In this document: one piece after another, positions 12,825 to 23,792 of the stretch
How positions within the stretch are numbered: the first letter of the stretch is position 1
Layout: each line of letters begins with the position of its first letter
NCBI RefSeq assembly: GCF_022201045.2
Contig: NC_068558.1
Location: forward strand, 4,741,501 to 4,805,500
From: Citrus sinensis
Lineage: Eukaryota; Streptophyta; Magnoliopsida; Sapindales; Rutaceae
Length of the DNA stretch: 64,000 nt
Direction of reading: 5' to 3'
The notes under the pieces: generated by a model
What the model was told of the DNA's origin: nothing
Databases searched by the model: none
What the model saw: only the letters and a program-made list of their open reading frames with translations
Position numbers and translations under genes: made by a program

Positions 12825-13652
12825 AAGGTTTTAGTTTCCTAATGAGGGACAAAGTCACGGAGATGTTTGACACAAATGTGAGATCAGAGTTGATCTTTTT
12901 ATCATTTTTTTACCTTTTTCTTTTGTTAATATTTTGAGTAAAGAAGCCAAGTTGATGTGGTTTATAGATTGCCCTGGTGCTGTTGTGCTTCGTGCAAATT
13001 GTAAGAGTATATTTAAACAAAATCTTTAAATGAAAGAGAGGTTTTTATTTAATTTTAAGACCTTTTGTTCTTAGATAGTGCTAGTATGAGAGAACTAGTG
13101 AAGTAATAGTTGCATAATCAGAATTTTGCTTTAACAGGAGGAGCTTTATATAATAGAGAATTAGGACTTGTTTGGTATTGTTTCTGAATTTATATTTTCT
13201 AAGAATAAAAATGAAAATAAAAATAATGTTTTGTAATTGCTGTATTTTGAATTTAAGCATGCGTTAGGTATCATTTGAAATGTCTCTCTCTCCCCTACGA
13301 TAAAACCTGTAAATTTTATTTCTGTTAAGTTATTCCTGATTCCTTATTTCTTTTATGGGCCCGGGCCGGGGCCCGGTACCATCGTGTTTCCGCCATCTAA
13401 AATACAAGTACCAAAACATAATAATATCGTGGCCAGAAAGTTGCCGTTAGAACAATAGAACTGTTGACTGAATCCTAGCTTTCCTTTACGCAAAAACCAC
13501 ACCCCACTTGAAAGTTGAAACTACCCGCCGCCGCGCAACTGACAATAAAAACCTTCCCACCCAAAAAAATAAAAGATCAGCTGTCTCCTTCTCGTTCCTC
13601 CTGCTCGGCCAATTCCCAAATTAATCCCCGAATCAGTCCAATCAACAAACAC
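12825..13652. other. Intergenic: upstream region of UVH1
   Basis: About 830 bases containing the 3' flank of the cyclophilin-like gene and the UVH1 promoter and 5' UTR. A GC-rich patch (GGGCCCGGGCCGGGGCCCGG, about 13357-13376) stands out and could hold promoter elements. The UVH1 frame is open upstream to an ATG at 13515, but that stretch does not resemble XPF proteins and is treated as 5' UTR. Confidence 0.5.
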
Positions 13653-16600
13653 ATGGTGCTCGAATTTCACCAACACATAATCGCAGAGCTTCTCCAAGAG
13701 CCCAATGGCGGTCTCGTAATCCTCTCCTCAGGCCTCTCCCTCCCGAAGCTAATCGCCTCTGTTCTCCTCCTCCATTCCCCTTCACAGGGCACTCTCCTCC
13801 TCCTCTCATCCTCTCCTAACCTCAAATCCCAAATCATCCACTACCTTACTCCTAATGCTCCTCTCTTACCCTCCGAAATCACCGCCGATCTTCCCGCGAA
13901 CCACCGCCACACGCTTTATTCATCCGGTCAAATCTTTTTCGTCACCCCCAGAATCCTTATCGTTGACTTATTGACCCAGAGACTCCCCACTTCCAATCTC
14001 GCTGGTTTAATCATTCTCAATACCCACGCGCTGACGGAGAACTCCACTGAGACTTTTATTTGCAGGATTATTAAGAGCTTGAATCGGGAAGCGTATATTA
14101 GGGCCTTTTCTGATAAACCCACAGCGATGGTTTCTGGGTTTGCCAAGACGGAGCGGATTATGAAGAGTTTGTTTATTAGGAAGCTTCATTTGTGGCCGAG
14201 GTTTCAGGTGAATGTGTCGGAGGAACTGGAGAGGGAACCACCGGTGGTGGTGGATGTGAGGGTTCCGATGAGTAAATACATGGGAGGGATTCAAAAGGCG
14301 ATTCTGGAAGTGATGGATGCTTGTTTGAAGGAGATGAGGAAGACTAATAAGGTCGATGTGGAGGATCTGACAGTGGAGAATGGCCTGTTTAAGTCGTTTG
14401 ATGAGATTCTGCGGAGACAGTTGGATCCCATTTGGCATATCTTGGGGAAGAAGACTAAACAGTTGGTTTCTGATTTGAAGACTTTAAGGAAGTTGTTGGA
14501 TTATCTTGTCAGGTATTCTAAAAAACAGCAATTACATTGTTGTTTTTAAATATAGAGTTATGCATTAAACCATTTTACATAGTGTGATGTGACTCAATGT
14601 GGATTACTTAAGTATGTTGAAAGGGGTAAAAAATTTTATGCTGTTATGGTTTCTGATTGAAGGTTACATGTGTCATTTGGTAGGTATGATGCGGTGACCT
14701 ATTTGAAGTATTTGGATACACTGAGAGTGTCAGAGAGCTTTCGCTCTGTTTGGATATTTGCAGAGTCCAGTTATAAAATATTTGACTATGCGAAGAAGCG
14801 GGTTTATCGCTTCACAAGGTCAGATGGTGTGGAATTGAATGGGCAAAGCAAGAGCGTAACAGGCAAAAAGAGAAAATTGAAGAAAGTTGATAATAATGAA
14901 GATGAAGGTGAGTGTTGTCCTGTTGTATGCTTTGTTCTAGTTTATGTCTTCCTGTTTGTCTTATGTGGCTTGTGAAACCTTTTAAACAGAGATAACTAAA
15001 AGAGTAGGTACCTGAAAAGCACTTATGTGTCATTTTGTTGAACTCTTTTGTGTTTTGTGTTCACTGAGCACAGATGGTGGTACTTCATCTACAAGTACAA
15101 AGGTAGTTCTGGAAGAAGTATTGGAGGAGGCACCAAAGTGGAAGGTGTTACGTGTGAGTGAGTGAGTTCCATTTTCTTTCATATCTACATTTGTTGTTGT
15201 GTAGTCTGTAATAAGTTTTAAGATAGTAAGATGTGATGTATTGACATGTATAATTTTGATAGTCAATGTTTCTTGTCCAAGTCTTACCCCCTATGCTCTC
15301 TCACCCACACCCCCCACCAAACCCCCCCCCCCCCCCCCCCCCCAAAAAAAAAGAGCTTCTTGTCCAAAAGGTACCTTTTGTGTTTCATCCCTGTATTTTT
15401 TCTTCTGTTATATTATCCATTGCATGTCACTTTAGTATGTCATTTTAAATTGGATTTCTCTAGCAAGATGAAACAAGAATGAAGTATAAACTCTCCGAGG
15501 GTTTATTCTGAGATTGAATATGATAATTTTATCATAGGAGGTCCTTGAAGAGATAGAAGAGGAAAGACTAAAGCAGGCTTTATCAAGGGAAGAAGTTCTC
15601 CTTGATGGGGAAGAAAATGATCATGGTATTGTCCTGGTGGCTTGCAAAGATGAGTGCTCGTGTATGCAGCTTGAAGATTGCATCAGGAATGGCTCAGAAA
15701 AGGTTTTTGGCATTCTTTAAGTGTTATGATCCCTTTGCTATTCTCATTCTCATTTTTCATGTATTGGCATCTCATCACTGCTGTCTGTTCTGGCAAGATC
15801 AAAGCTGGATTGCTTGCAGTACTCCGCTGCACTCTACCATTTGATTTCTGAGCTGAAATCTTGATTTCATTTATTAAAAGATCTATGGGAAGTTTCTTTT
15901 TTTTCTTGATGAAATAGTAATGTTTTTATTTGATGAAATAATAAAATGTTTGTTTTACAATAACCTGAAATATTGCATTTTTTAGAAATTTACATTTTAA
16001 TCTTGAGTCTACTTATTGTATTCACAAGTTGGTTTATATTATGTTTTGATGATAAACTGTTTAGTAAAACCAAGTTGTATTGTAATTTGTTGTGAAGGTC
16101 ATGCGGGAAGAATGGGAGAAATACTTGTTGAGTAAAGTACAGCTGCGTGGTGTGCAAACCTCATCAAAGAAAAAGAAATCTAAGGAGCCGAAAGGTTATG
16201 GAATTCTTGATGGAGTTGCTCCTGTAAAAATAGCACAGAATGCAGAAGCTAGTAGTGTCAGCAAACAGGAACATGATGCACTGTTGGCTGCAGCATCGAA
16301 AATAAGGAACCAAGGTAAAAGTGATGATGGTGATAATCCTGAGACTTATTATGGAAGCAAAGGACCTGGTAGAGGACGTGGAAAAGGAAGGAATAGAAAT
16401 GGCCCAGCATGTGTTCCACAATCTGCAAATAAAGATAGTAAGAGTAACAGCAAAGCAGCGATAGAAGATAAACCCGAAATATCTGGTTCAGGAAATGAAG
16501 GCCCAGCAGATGAAATTCACTCCGGTGTAGTAGGTTATTCTGGAGGCATGCTTGAAACTGCATTTGTTGAGAAAGAGGTTCAGTGGAAACGCAGTCTAAA

Positions 16601-18547
16601 GACTGATACTGCAGAGTCCAAAGATTCCAAGCCAGTGCCACCTGTACACTTTTATGCGCTAGAAAGTGACCAGCCCATACTTGATATTCTGAAACCCTTT
16701 GTGATTGTTGTTTACCATCCAGACATGAGTTTTGTTAGACAAATTGAAGTCTACAAAGCTGAGAATCCTTCAATAAAATTGAAAGTTTATTTTCTCTTTT
16801 ACGAAGATTCCACAGAGGTGCAAAAGTTTGAGGCTAGTATACGGAGGGAGAATGGAGCTTTTGAGTCATTGATCAGGCAGAAATCATTTATGATGATCCC
16901 AATCGATCAGGTTTGATCTTGTGTGGCCAAGAATTCTGTTTACTGTGACAGTACTCATTTATTCTTCATTTTGGTACTGAACTGCTTAGCAGTTTTCTGG
17001 ATTTCATTAATATTTTAATCATTGATTCAAAGTAAGGGATGATGAACATCAACAAATATTGCTAGTGTCTCGTACAATTAATTCGGCCTTGATTGCCGTC
17101 TTCTCTTAAGTTTCTTCCTCTCTCAGTTCAAGTACTTTAAGTTCTAAGTATAGTTTGTGAACGAAGCAATGGATTCACCTCTGTTTATGCTATAATTTTT
17201 CCCTTTGGTTATGTAACTCAGTTGTTTTTCTGAAATCGATTAAAAATCAGGATGGGCACTGTCTGGGATTGAATTCTTCTACAGAGGCACAGGCCACCAC
17301 TTCCCAGAATGCAATAACTCGAAAGGCAGGTGGAAGAAAGGAAGTTGAGAAAGAAATGCAGGTGCATGGAATGCTTTGCATATGAACTTTGCTGTACTTC
17401 AAATATATATTTATATTTTCTTTTTCACTGGAATCCCCATCATTTCAGGTCATAGTGGACATGAGGGAGTTCATGAGTAGCCTCCCTAATGTTCTCCATC
17501 AGAGGGGCATGCGCATTATACCAGTGGTTTTGGAAGTTGGTGATTATATTCTGTCACCATTAATGTGTGTTGAGAGAAAGAGTATCCAAGATCTATTTAC
17601 AAGCTTCACGTCTGGCCGCCTTTATCACCAAGTGGAAACAATGGTCCGCTATTACAGAATACCTGTTCTTCTGATTGAGTTTTCACAAGACAAAAGCTTT
17701 TCATTTCAGGTAACCTGAATTAAGTCTTGTGCAGAGAATTGTTATATCCTATTTATTTAAGCTCAGGGACTGCTATCTGGTAGCCTTAACGGTTTTCTGT
17801 TTTGGTTTTCTTGGTTCTCCTTTTTTCAGTCTGCAAGTGATATTGGTGATGATGTGACACCAAATAATATTATATCCAAGTTGTCGCTGCTTGTTCTACA
17901 TTTTCCTCGCTTGAGAATCATCTGGTCTCGCAGTTTGCATGCAACTGCTGAAATATTTGCTGCACTGAAAGCAAATCAAGATGAACCTGACGAGGCAAAG
18001 GCAATTAGAGTTGGTGTCCCCTCCGAAGATGGTATAGTGGAAAATGATGTGAGGTAAGTTTTCTTAATTTGAGTTTTTCATTTTTGAAAATTTACAGTTG
18101 CATTGTTCATGATAATTGCTCTTAGGTGGAGGATGTTCTGCTATGCAGAGAGAAAAGCAAGGCTTGTGCTGGGCCTTGTTGTGCCCTGTGCTTTTGCGCA
18201 GGGATGGAACTTTCCATCATTGGGCTCCCCCCATTAGATAAATCTTCTAGGAATTTGATGGCCAAGAACCTGCAAATGCCTCCTGGTTGCCCTTGGTGTC
18301 ATGAAAATTAATGGTTATTTACTTTCTCCATTACAGAGCCGAAAATTACAATACATCTGCTGTGGAGTTCCTAAGGCGACTCCCTGGTGTGACAGATTCA
18401 AACTACAGGTCTATAATGGATGGATGTAAGAGCTTGGCTGACCTGGTCCTCCTACCAGTAGAAAGGCTAGCTGAACTAATGGGTGGTCAGAAAGCTGCGC
18501 AGACTCTCAGAGATTTTCTTGATGCCAAGTATCCAACATTACTATAG
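13653..18547 (+). CDS. UVH1: DNA repair endonuclease UVH1 (XPF/RAD1 orthologue)
   Basis: Catalytic subunit of the XPF-ERCC1 structure-specific endonuclease, which makes the 5' incision in nucleotide excision repair and acts in recombination in the nucleus. Nine exons, 13653-14512, 14684-14907, 15074-15153, 15538-15702, 16098-16910, 17251-17361, 17449-17709, 17830-18053 and 18337-18547, give 982 aa, close to the Arabidopsis length. The N-terminal third is the degenerate helicase-like domain ([13 protein letters not shown]) without a Walker A motif. A charged low-conservation linker fills the middle. The ERCC4 nuclease begins at about residue 752; the GDY...VERK signature puts Asp783, Glu793 and Lys795 in place. 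The C-terminal tandem helix-hairpin-helix (about 920-982; [17 protein letters not shown]) is the ERCC1-binding and DNA-binding part. All active-site residues are intact. The start at 13653 matches where plant homologues begin. Confidence 0.96.
15270..15367. repeat. C22-A9 tract between 11-bp direct repeats in UVH1 intron 3
   Basis: TTCTTGTCCAA occurs at 15270-15280 and again at 15357-15367. Between them lies a pyrimidine-rich segment ending in 22 consecutive C (15322-15343) and an A run (15344-15352). This could be a small insertion with a target-site duplication or slippage around a homopolymer. It does not affect any exon. Confidence 0.7.
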
Positions 18548-19471
18548 TACTCACCAAATCTCAACTGGGACTCTGGAACAGAGGCTGTAAGTAATTTATT
18601 CAATGTTTTATTTTATTTTTCTCATGTATCATTGTTATTGGTGTAGAGTGGGTAATGAGAGCACTTTGCCTTTCCCATTTGTATTGTATTTTTTAGTCAT
18701 CAAATGTAATTTTTCTTTTGGAGAGATTAGTTTGCCATTTCACAGGCTTACTAGTTGCTGTTGTATAAGAAAATGAAACGTCAGAAACTAATGGCAAAAA
18801 ATTTAATATTCTTTTATGCTTTCCCTCTGTCTAACTTTTTTCGTGTTTAGTTAGGAGACATATATCATAATACAAGTATGTATCATCAAATTAACGAATT
18901 GAATTCTTCTGCTGATCAAAGGATAAAGAAGGGTTGGTTACGGAAACATGTTTATTTGAAATGGTGTGAAAATGATAACATGGACTGTGAAATTGGTACC
19001 ATGTGGAATGTATTATTATTAGTAAGGAAAATGACTGGTAACCCCGGAATATCAAATTGGTAGTATGAAACGTTATTCAAATGCATGTTAAGTTATTCAA
19101 ATATATGTTATGGGACTAATAGCATGTGATGATAGTGAGTGAAGATCAAATTTCAAAGTCGGTCCTCTGCCTCTGATCTTCTGGTGTTTCTTATAGTGAA
19201 GCCATGTACAGTGTACTGGATTGATAAAAAAATCATAAAATTTGAACTGTGAATGAGAGAGCGAACGGTACCTAATTCTGAATGAACGCTAAGATAATAC
19301 AACAGGATAACAGGCAACACAATTTTTGTTACATCAGCGGAGAAATTGCTTATTTTTCACGCTCAAGCATGCAGCATAGTTCTTATCTCACACATGATCT
19401 GATCATAATTCGCAACTACGGCAGACGGATGCTACTCTTGATTTGCCTTCATTAGCTTGTAAATGGTTTCC
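18548..19471. other. Convergent intergenic region between UVH1 and germin-like gene
   Basis: About 920 bases separate the two stop codons of the convergent genes, so both 3' UTRs should end here. The sequence is AT-rich with no supported ORF, repeat or RNA gene. Confidence 0.5.
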
Positions 19472-20047
19472 TCATCTGTTTTGAAGGCTTTTAGCTAGTA
19501 AATCTGCTTTTATCCCGCTTTCAAAGAGGGTACTACCCAGTGTAACTGTTCCAGGATTCGCACTTCCAAATATCCCCATGGTACCCCCACCACAGTCGCC
19601 TCTTGTGTAGTTTACAAAATGGATGAGTCCTCTGGGGATGACGAAAAGATCACCAGCCTGAAGCGTTTGTACAAACAGCTTGTTTCTGGTGTCGATGAAT
19701 GAGATTTCTAAAGGCCCGTCTAATGCTACCAGAAGCTCAGATGATCTCGGATGGTAATGCGGAGGCGTGATGCTTAAAGGAGGATAAAATGTTCTAGAAA
19801 CTGAAACTCCAAGCCCTTCCAACGCTGGAAATATTTTCTTGGTCACTCTGCGAACTATGGACTCAGTTTTGCCCGTGTAGTTCACCCTCTGCATGTCTCT
19901 GAGGCCAGTGAATGTGAAATATTGTCTAGTTACGCTGTTGATGTCAATCCCTGGGGGCACCAAGAAATCATCCAGGATATCTGGGTCTCCTGCATTGGCC
20001 GAAATTGCAAAGGCTATTAGTATTACGACGCTGCAAAGTCTTCTCAT
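19472..20047 (-). CDS. Germin-like protein (cupin), GLP9-type without the N-terminal Cys pair
   Basis: Apoplastic cupin of the germin-like family; members bind manganese and some show superoxide dismutase or oxalate oxidase activity, neither of which can be read here. It is intronless and 191 aa, slightly short for the family (about 200-220). Residues 1-19 form a signal peptide (cleavage near SANA-GDPD). Germin box 1 has His97, His99 and Glu104 (PPHYHPRSSE) and box 2 has His143 (IPRGLIHF), completing the metal site. Two NYT sites (57 and 146) could be glycosylated. The usual paired cysteines near the mature N-terminus are missing; the mature part has only Cys152. The GDPDILDDF start resembles the GLP 9-3 subgroup. 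It is convergent with UVH1. Confidence 0.92.
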   Translation of the reverse strand: MRRLCSVVILIAFAISANAGDPDILDDFLVPPGIDINSVTRQYFTFTGLRDMQRVNYTGKTESIVRRVTKKIFPALEGLGVSVSRTFYPPLSITPPHYHPRSSELLVALDGPLEISFIDTRNKLFVQTLQAGDLFVIPRGLIHFVNYTRGDCGGGTMGIFGSANPGTVTLGSTLFESGIKADLLAKSLQNR

Positions 20048-20095
20048 GTTTCTCAGTTGGGTTTTATTTGAGTTCCCAAGCTGTGGCTCTGACTC

Positions 20096-20102
20096 TATAT
20101 AT
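20096..20102 (-). promoter_or_regulatory. Possible TATA box of germin-like gene
   Basis: On the minus strand ATATATAG lies about 50 bp upstream of the ATG at 20047. Position and sequence fit a TATA box with a short leader. No transcript evidence is available from sequence alone. Confidence 0.4.
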
Positions 20103-20859
20103 CGTACGTGTATGGTGTATAGGCAGAAAGTAAATGTAAATCTCTAACTTGAAGCTTGCAGCAGCATTGGGCTTGATGGCAACATTATACTTGTTTATTA
20201 GATAATCAACGGGTCCCTGACTCCCTGTTGGGCAGGCGGCGATGATTCTGAGGGAATGCCACAGGATTGATAATTGACTTCTTGATGTCTTAAAGAGTAA
20301 TTATATAATATATGATAAACGCTCTTTTATTATTTTAGCATCTTGAGATAATCCATTCTCATTGTACTCATCGCTTGCCAAGGTCGTATTTTGGTTCTCA
20401 TGTCACATACAAACACATGCGTTGGAACTTGGACGGTAACAAATTGACATCTATTTTTTATTTTTTGTAATTGTCGAAAATGTTTTCGTTTTCGAATCGA
20501 TGTAAGAAAAATTAAGAAGCAAGCAAGTAAAAATTGATCATTTGCTTTATTATTATTATTATTAATTAACAGGCATCCTTAAAGGCACAGTGATTGATAT
20601 AACTATTTTTAGAATTTAAATTTATTAAATAATAGTACAATTGAACATATCTTAAAAAATCTGCACAAATAATTACAAAAATTTGGGAGTGCCTTTTGTC
20701 CCTTTGTTAACACAATTAACAAAAATTGTCTGCATTCTATGTACTTAAGGCCAACAAATGAAACTAACTTTGCTACTTTGTGGAAATTTGGAAGAGAGAC
20801 AGGTTAACAAAGGGGAAAGGCACTTGCAAAATCATTTTTCCCTTTTTTTTTTTTGGGTT

Positions 20860-20876
20860 GGGGGGGGGGGGGGGGG
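20860..20876 (+). repeat. G17 homopolymer with flanking G-runs
   Basis: A pure G run is preceded by GGGTT and followed by TTGGGG, just after a T12 tract. It could form a G-quadruplex on the plus strand. Such runs are also prone to assembly length errors. Confidence 0.85.
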
Positions 20877-21724
20877 TTGGGGTTTAAAACTCTGGGATAA
20901 TATAAATACTGTGAAGTTAAGTTGTAAAATTCATGGGTTATGGGGAGAAAGTGTTATTTTCTCCATTAACAGGGTACCGAATTGTTTTGCTTTCTACAGA
21001 CATTTTCTTATTTCAGTGAGTTAAGTACAAATAATTTGTTCATAAATAAGCCGATTTATGCTACCAGAAGGCAGAAGCTAAGGGTAAAAGGAGTGGCATT
21101 TCGTTATAGTTACTAAGGCCATTTTATTTACATCAGTGGATGATGGTATTTTAATTTCAACATTTTATTTGGATTTTAATTCTCTATTACACACTGGATT
21201 TCAGTGTGATGTAACATAAAAAATGGATCAATTGCAGACTTAGTAGAACAAAGGATGATGAAGTGAACAGCATCACTTCTCCGAACTTCTGGTCAAGAAA
21301 GAAAATTGCAAACTAAGTTAGTAAAATAGATTAATAGATGATCGGGTTCAGGTTCCCAAAACTGTAACCATAATATTATTTATTCCTTATTACAACTGTC
21401 ATACAACAGGTTAATTACAAGATAACCTTTCATTTGTCACATATCATGTTGCTGGACAAGCGCACACAATACATGCTCTACATTACTGGACTTCGAAAGT
21501 CCCATTGAATGCTATCATATCATAAGCTGGGGGCGGCTGGGGACATCATTAGAAATGGTTAACTTCTAATTACCTACCTCCGCTATTTGTAAAATGATAA
21601 TTTTCAAAATATTATTGTAAATTTAAATTTATCTTTATTTTTGTTCCAAAAAAATAAGGAGTACATGGATGAAATTTTATTTTATCTTCTTAGTAAAAAG
21701 ACAATAGATTGAAGTTTAGAATAA

Positions 21725-23215
21725 TTTAAGGTGGTGTTTGGTTGGGAGGAGAGAATGTAGGAGATGAAAGTAATTTAAATTCTCTTTTTATTTTTATTGT
21801 TTTGTTTGATAAAATGTATAAGAATTTAATTTCGATTAGAATTTAATATCCATCATAATGTAGAATTTGAATTTCATATTAAATAGTGAAGAATTTAAAT
21901 TCCTCTTATATCAAAATTATCCTTCAATTTTTTAACTAATTTAATGCCATTAATAATTATTATTTATAATTTTATTTTGTTGATTTAATATTATAAATGG
22001 ACCTCCACCAGAAAGTCGCCGAACCTTGCCGGATCACCGCCGGACCACCATTGGACCTTGCCAGAAGGTCGCCGGACCATCGTCGGACTCCGCCAGAAGG
22101 TCGCCAGATCACTATCGAATCTCGCCGGAAGGTCACCGAACCACCGTCGATCTCGTCGGAATTATTGACAGTGTTTACTTTACAAAATAGAAACATAAAT
22201 CAGAATCAAAATTGTAGAATCCACCTTAATTTAGGAATAGGGAATGAGAGATTGATTCCAAGAAGGGGGTTAGGAATCAATCTCCCACTCCTTAAATTAC
22301 TAAATTCGCCCCCACCAAAATTTTAAAATTTCAAAAATACCCTCTATTAAATAAAAAAAATATAAATAAAAAAGCAAACATTTCACAAACAAATGTAGCC
22401 AAAAAGCCTCCATGGAACCCTCGCAAACAAGCCTCCATCACAGCACCGGGATCGGGCACTGAAGCAGCATCACCCCGAATTGCGTTGAGGAGCAGCACAA
22501 ATTGCGTCATTAGCGCTTTCACATCATTAGAGCACTAAAGCTCCTCGAACCGCAGCAGCAACACTCGCCATCGCTGGAAACAGCAGCCATCTCGCCCCTG
22601 TCAGCAACCGTTGTAACCCACGATGATGATGATTATTGTTCTTATTATTATTTAAGAAATAAATTATGGTGATTTTTGATATTATTGTGTTGTTGATGAT
22701 GATTTTTTATTCCGATTATTTTATTGTTGTTATTATTATTATTATTATGATGATGATGATCATCATCATCATTTTTCAATAATAATAATAATAATAATTA
22801 AAATACTAAATAATCATTATTATAAATTATAAATTTATTATTATTATAATTATTATTGATAAAAGTATTATACTTAGTTAATATATTTAATAATACTATT
22901 ATTATATTATTAACAATAATTAATAATAATAATAATTTTTGAATAATAATAATCACAATAATTAAAATAAAAAATAATAATTATGACATACGTAATTATG
23001 ATTTTTTTTTAGTAATTTAACTCATTTCTATTCTGATTTCCACACAAAGTAAACACATTAATGCCCTCCAATTTATTCTAATTCCGATTGCTACAGTTCA
23101 AGTAAATAATTTATTATGATTCTCATTCCTTATTTCCTATTACAATCCATTCTAATTCGTGCTTATTTCAATTCTAACTTATTTTAATTTTTATTTAATA
23201 AACACACTATGGCTA
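21725..23215. mobile_element. Possible degenerate non-autonomous transposon with CCGGA-repeat island
   Basis: The left end GGTGGTGTTTGGTTGGGAGG (21731-21750) resembles ends of plant MITE or hAT-type elements. The right end, read in reverse, has a similar GTGTTTATTAAATAAAA pattern, but a clean inverted repeat is not visible. Inside, 22006-22160 repeats TCGCCGGA/CACCG motifs about every 15-30 bp and 22380-22560 is another GC-richer coding-like island, both set in AT-rich DNA. No intact ORF for a transposase was found, so this is tentative. Confidence 0.35.
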
Positions 23216-23238
23216 ATTCAACTTTTATGTTAGCTGAT

Positions 23239-23780
23239 TGTCACGGGGTGATAGTTTTGCGCAGCAAGTTCCCGTGCGGCACTTGAGCGACCTTAGCATG
23301 TAAGTCGCCAAGTAAGCCTAGATTACTCCCTAAACAAGTCAAGCACACACACTTGGAGAAAATATTAAGGGTAGTAAGAGTGGAATGGCCAAAGATGATT
23401 GTATTACACTTTGAATAATTACAAGAGTGTTTGTACAAGAGAGCTTGAGAGCTAGTGTGCTAGTTGTGTTGTGTGGGTGTGTTGGTGGTTGTGTGAATGA
23501 TGGTTGCTCACCCATATTTATAGGGGGTGGAATGCTTAATTCTAGAGAATTCTATTACAAGTGGCAAAACACTAAGGGACCCAAGTGGTGAGTCATAGAA
23601 AGTTCTAGTGAATGGATAATATGTAGAGAGTTCTAGACCTTTGGGCTTTGGTGGACTTTGGGCCTTGGTAGGGGTTTTGCTAAGTGCACCCCAGCTAGTT
23701 AGTTGTCTTGGTGGCCCAAATTCTAAGTTAACCCCCACTTCTAAGTGTATCCACCTTGAGTGCCAAGCGAGCCCGTGACA
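23239..23780 (-). repeat. 3' LTR (left copy)
   Basis: This 542-bp repeat is bounded by TGTCAC...GTGACA. It differs from the right copy at 12 positions, including TAGCATGTAAG versus TAGCGTGTGAG near the left end, and lacks 2 bp near 23526. It directly follows the polypurine tract on the minus strand. Confidence 0.96.
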
Positions 23781-23792
23781 ATCCTCCCCCAC
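23781..23792 (-). other. Polypurine tract of the retrotransposon
   Basis: On the minus strand GTGGGGGAGGAT abuts the TGTCAC start of the 3' LTR. This is the typical plus-strand primer of plant Ty3/Gypsy elements. It begins right after the gag-pol stop codon at 23793-23795. Confidence 0.9.

Larger units (their letters stand above)
20103..23238. other. AT-rich gene-free region left of the retrotransposon
   Basis: About 3.1 kb with no supported gene. It contains a G17 run (20860-20876), a probable non-autonomous transposon remnant (about 21725-23215) with a GC-rich CCGGA-repeat island, and ATT/GAT microsatellites around 22728-22800. The rest (about 20103-20850 and 20880-21720) shows nothing recognisable. 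Confidence 0.5.

Noticed and set aside
18126..18311. 61-aa ORF between UVH1 exons 8 and 9
   Set aside because: Lies wholly in an intron and does not fit the XPF sequence, which continues in phase from 18053 to 18337.
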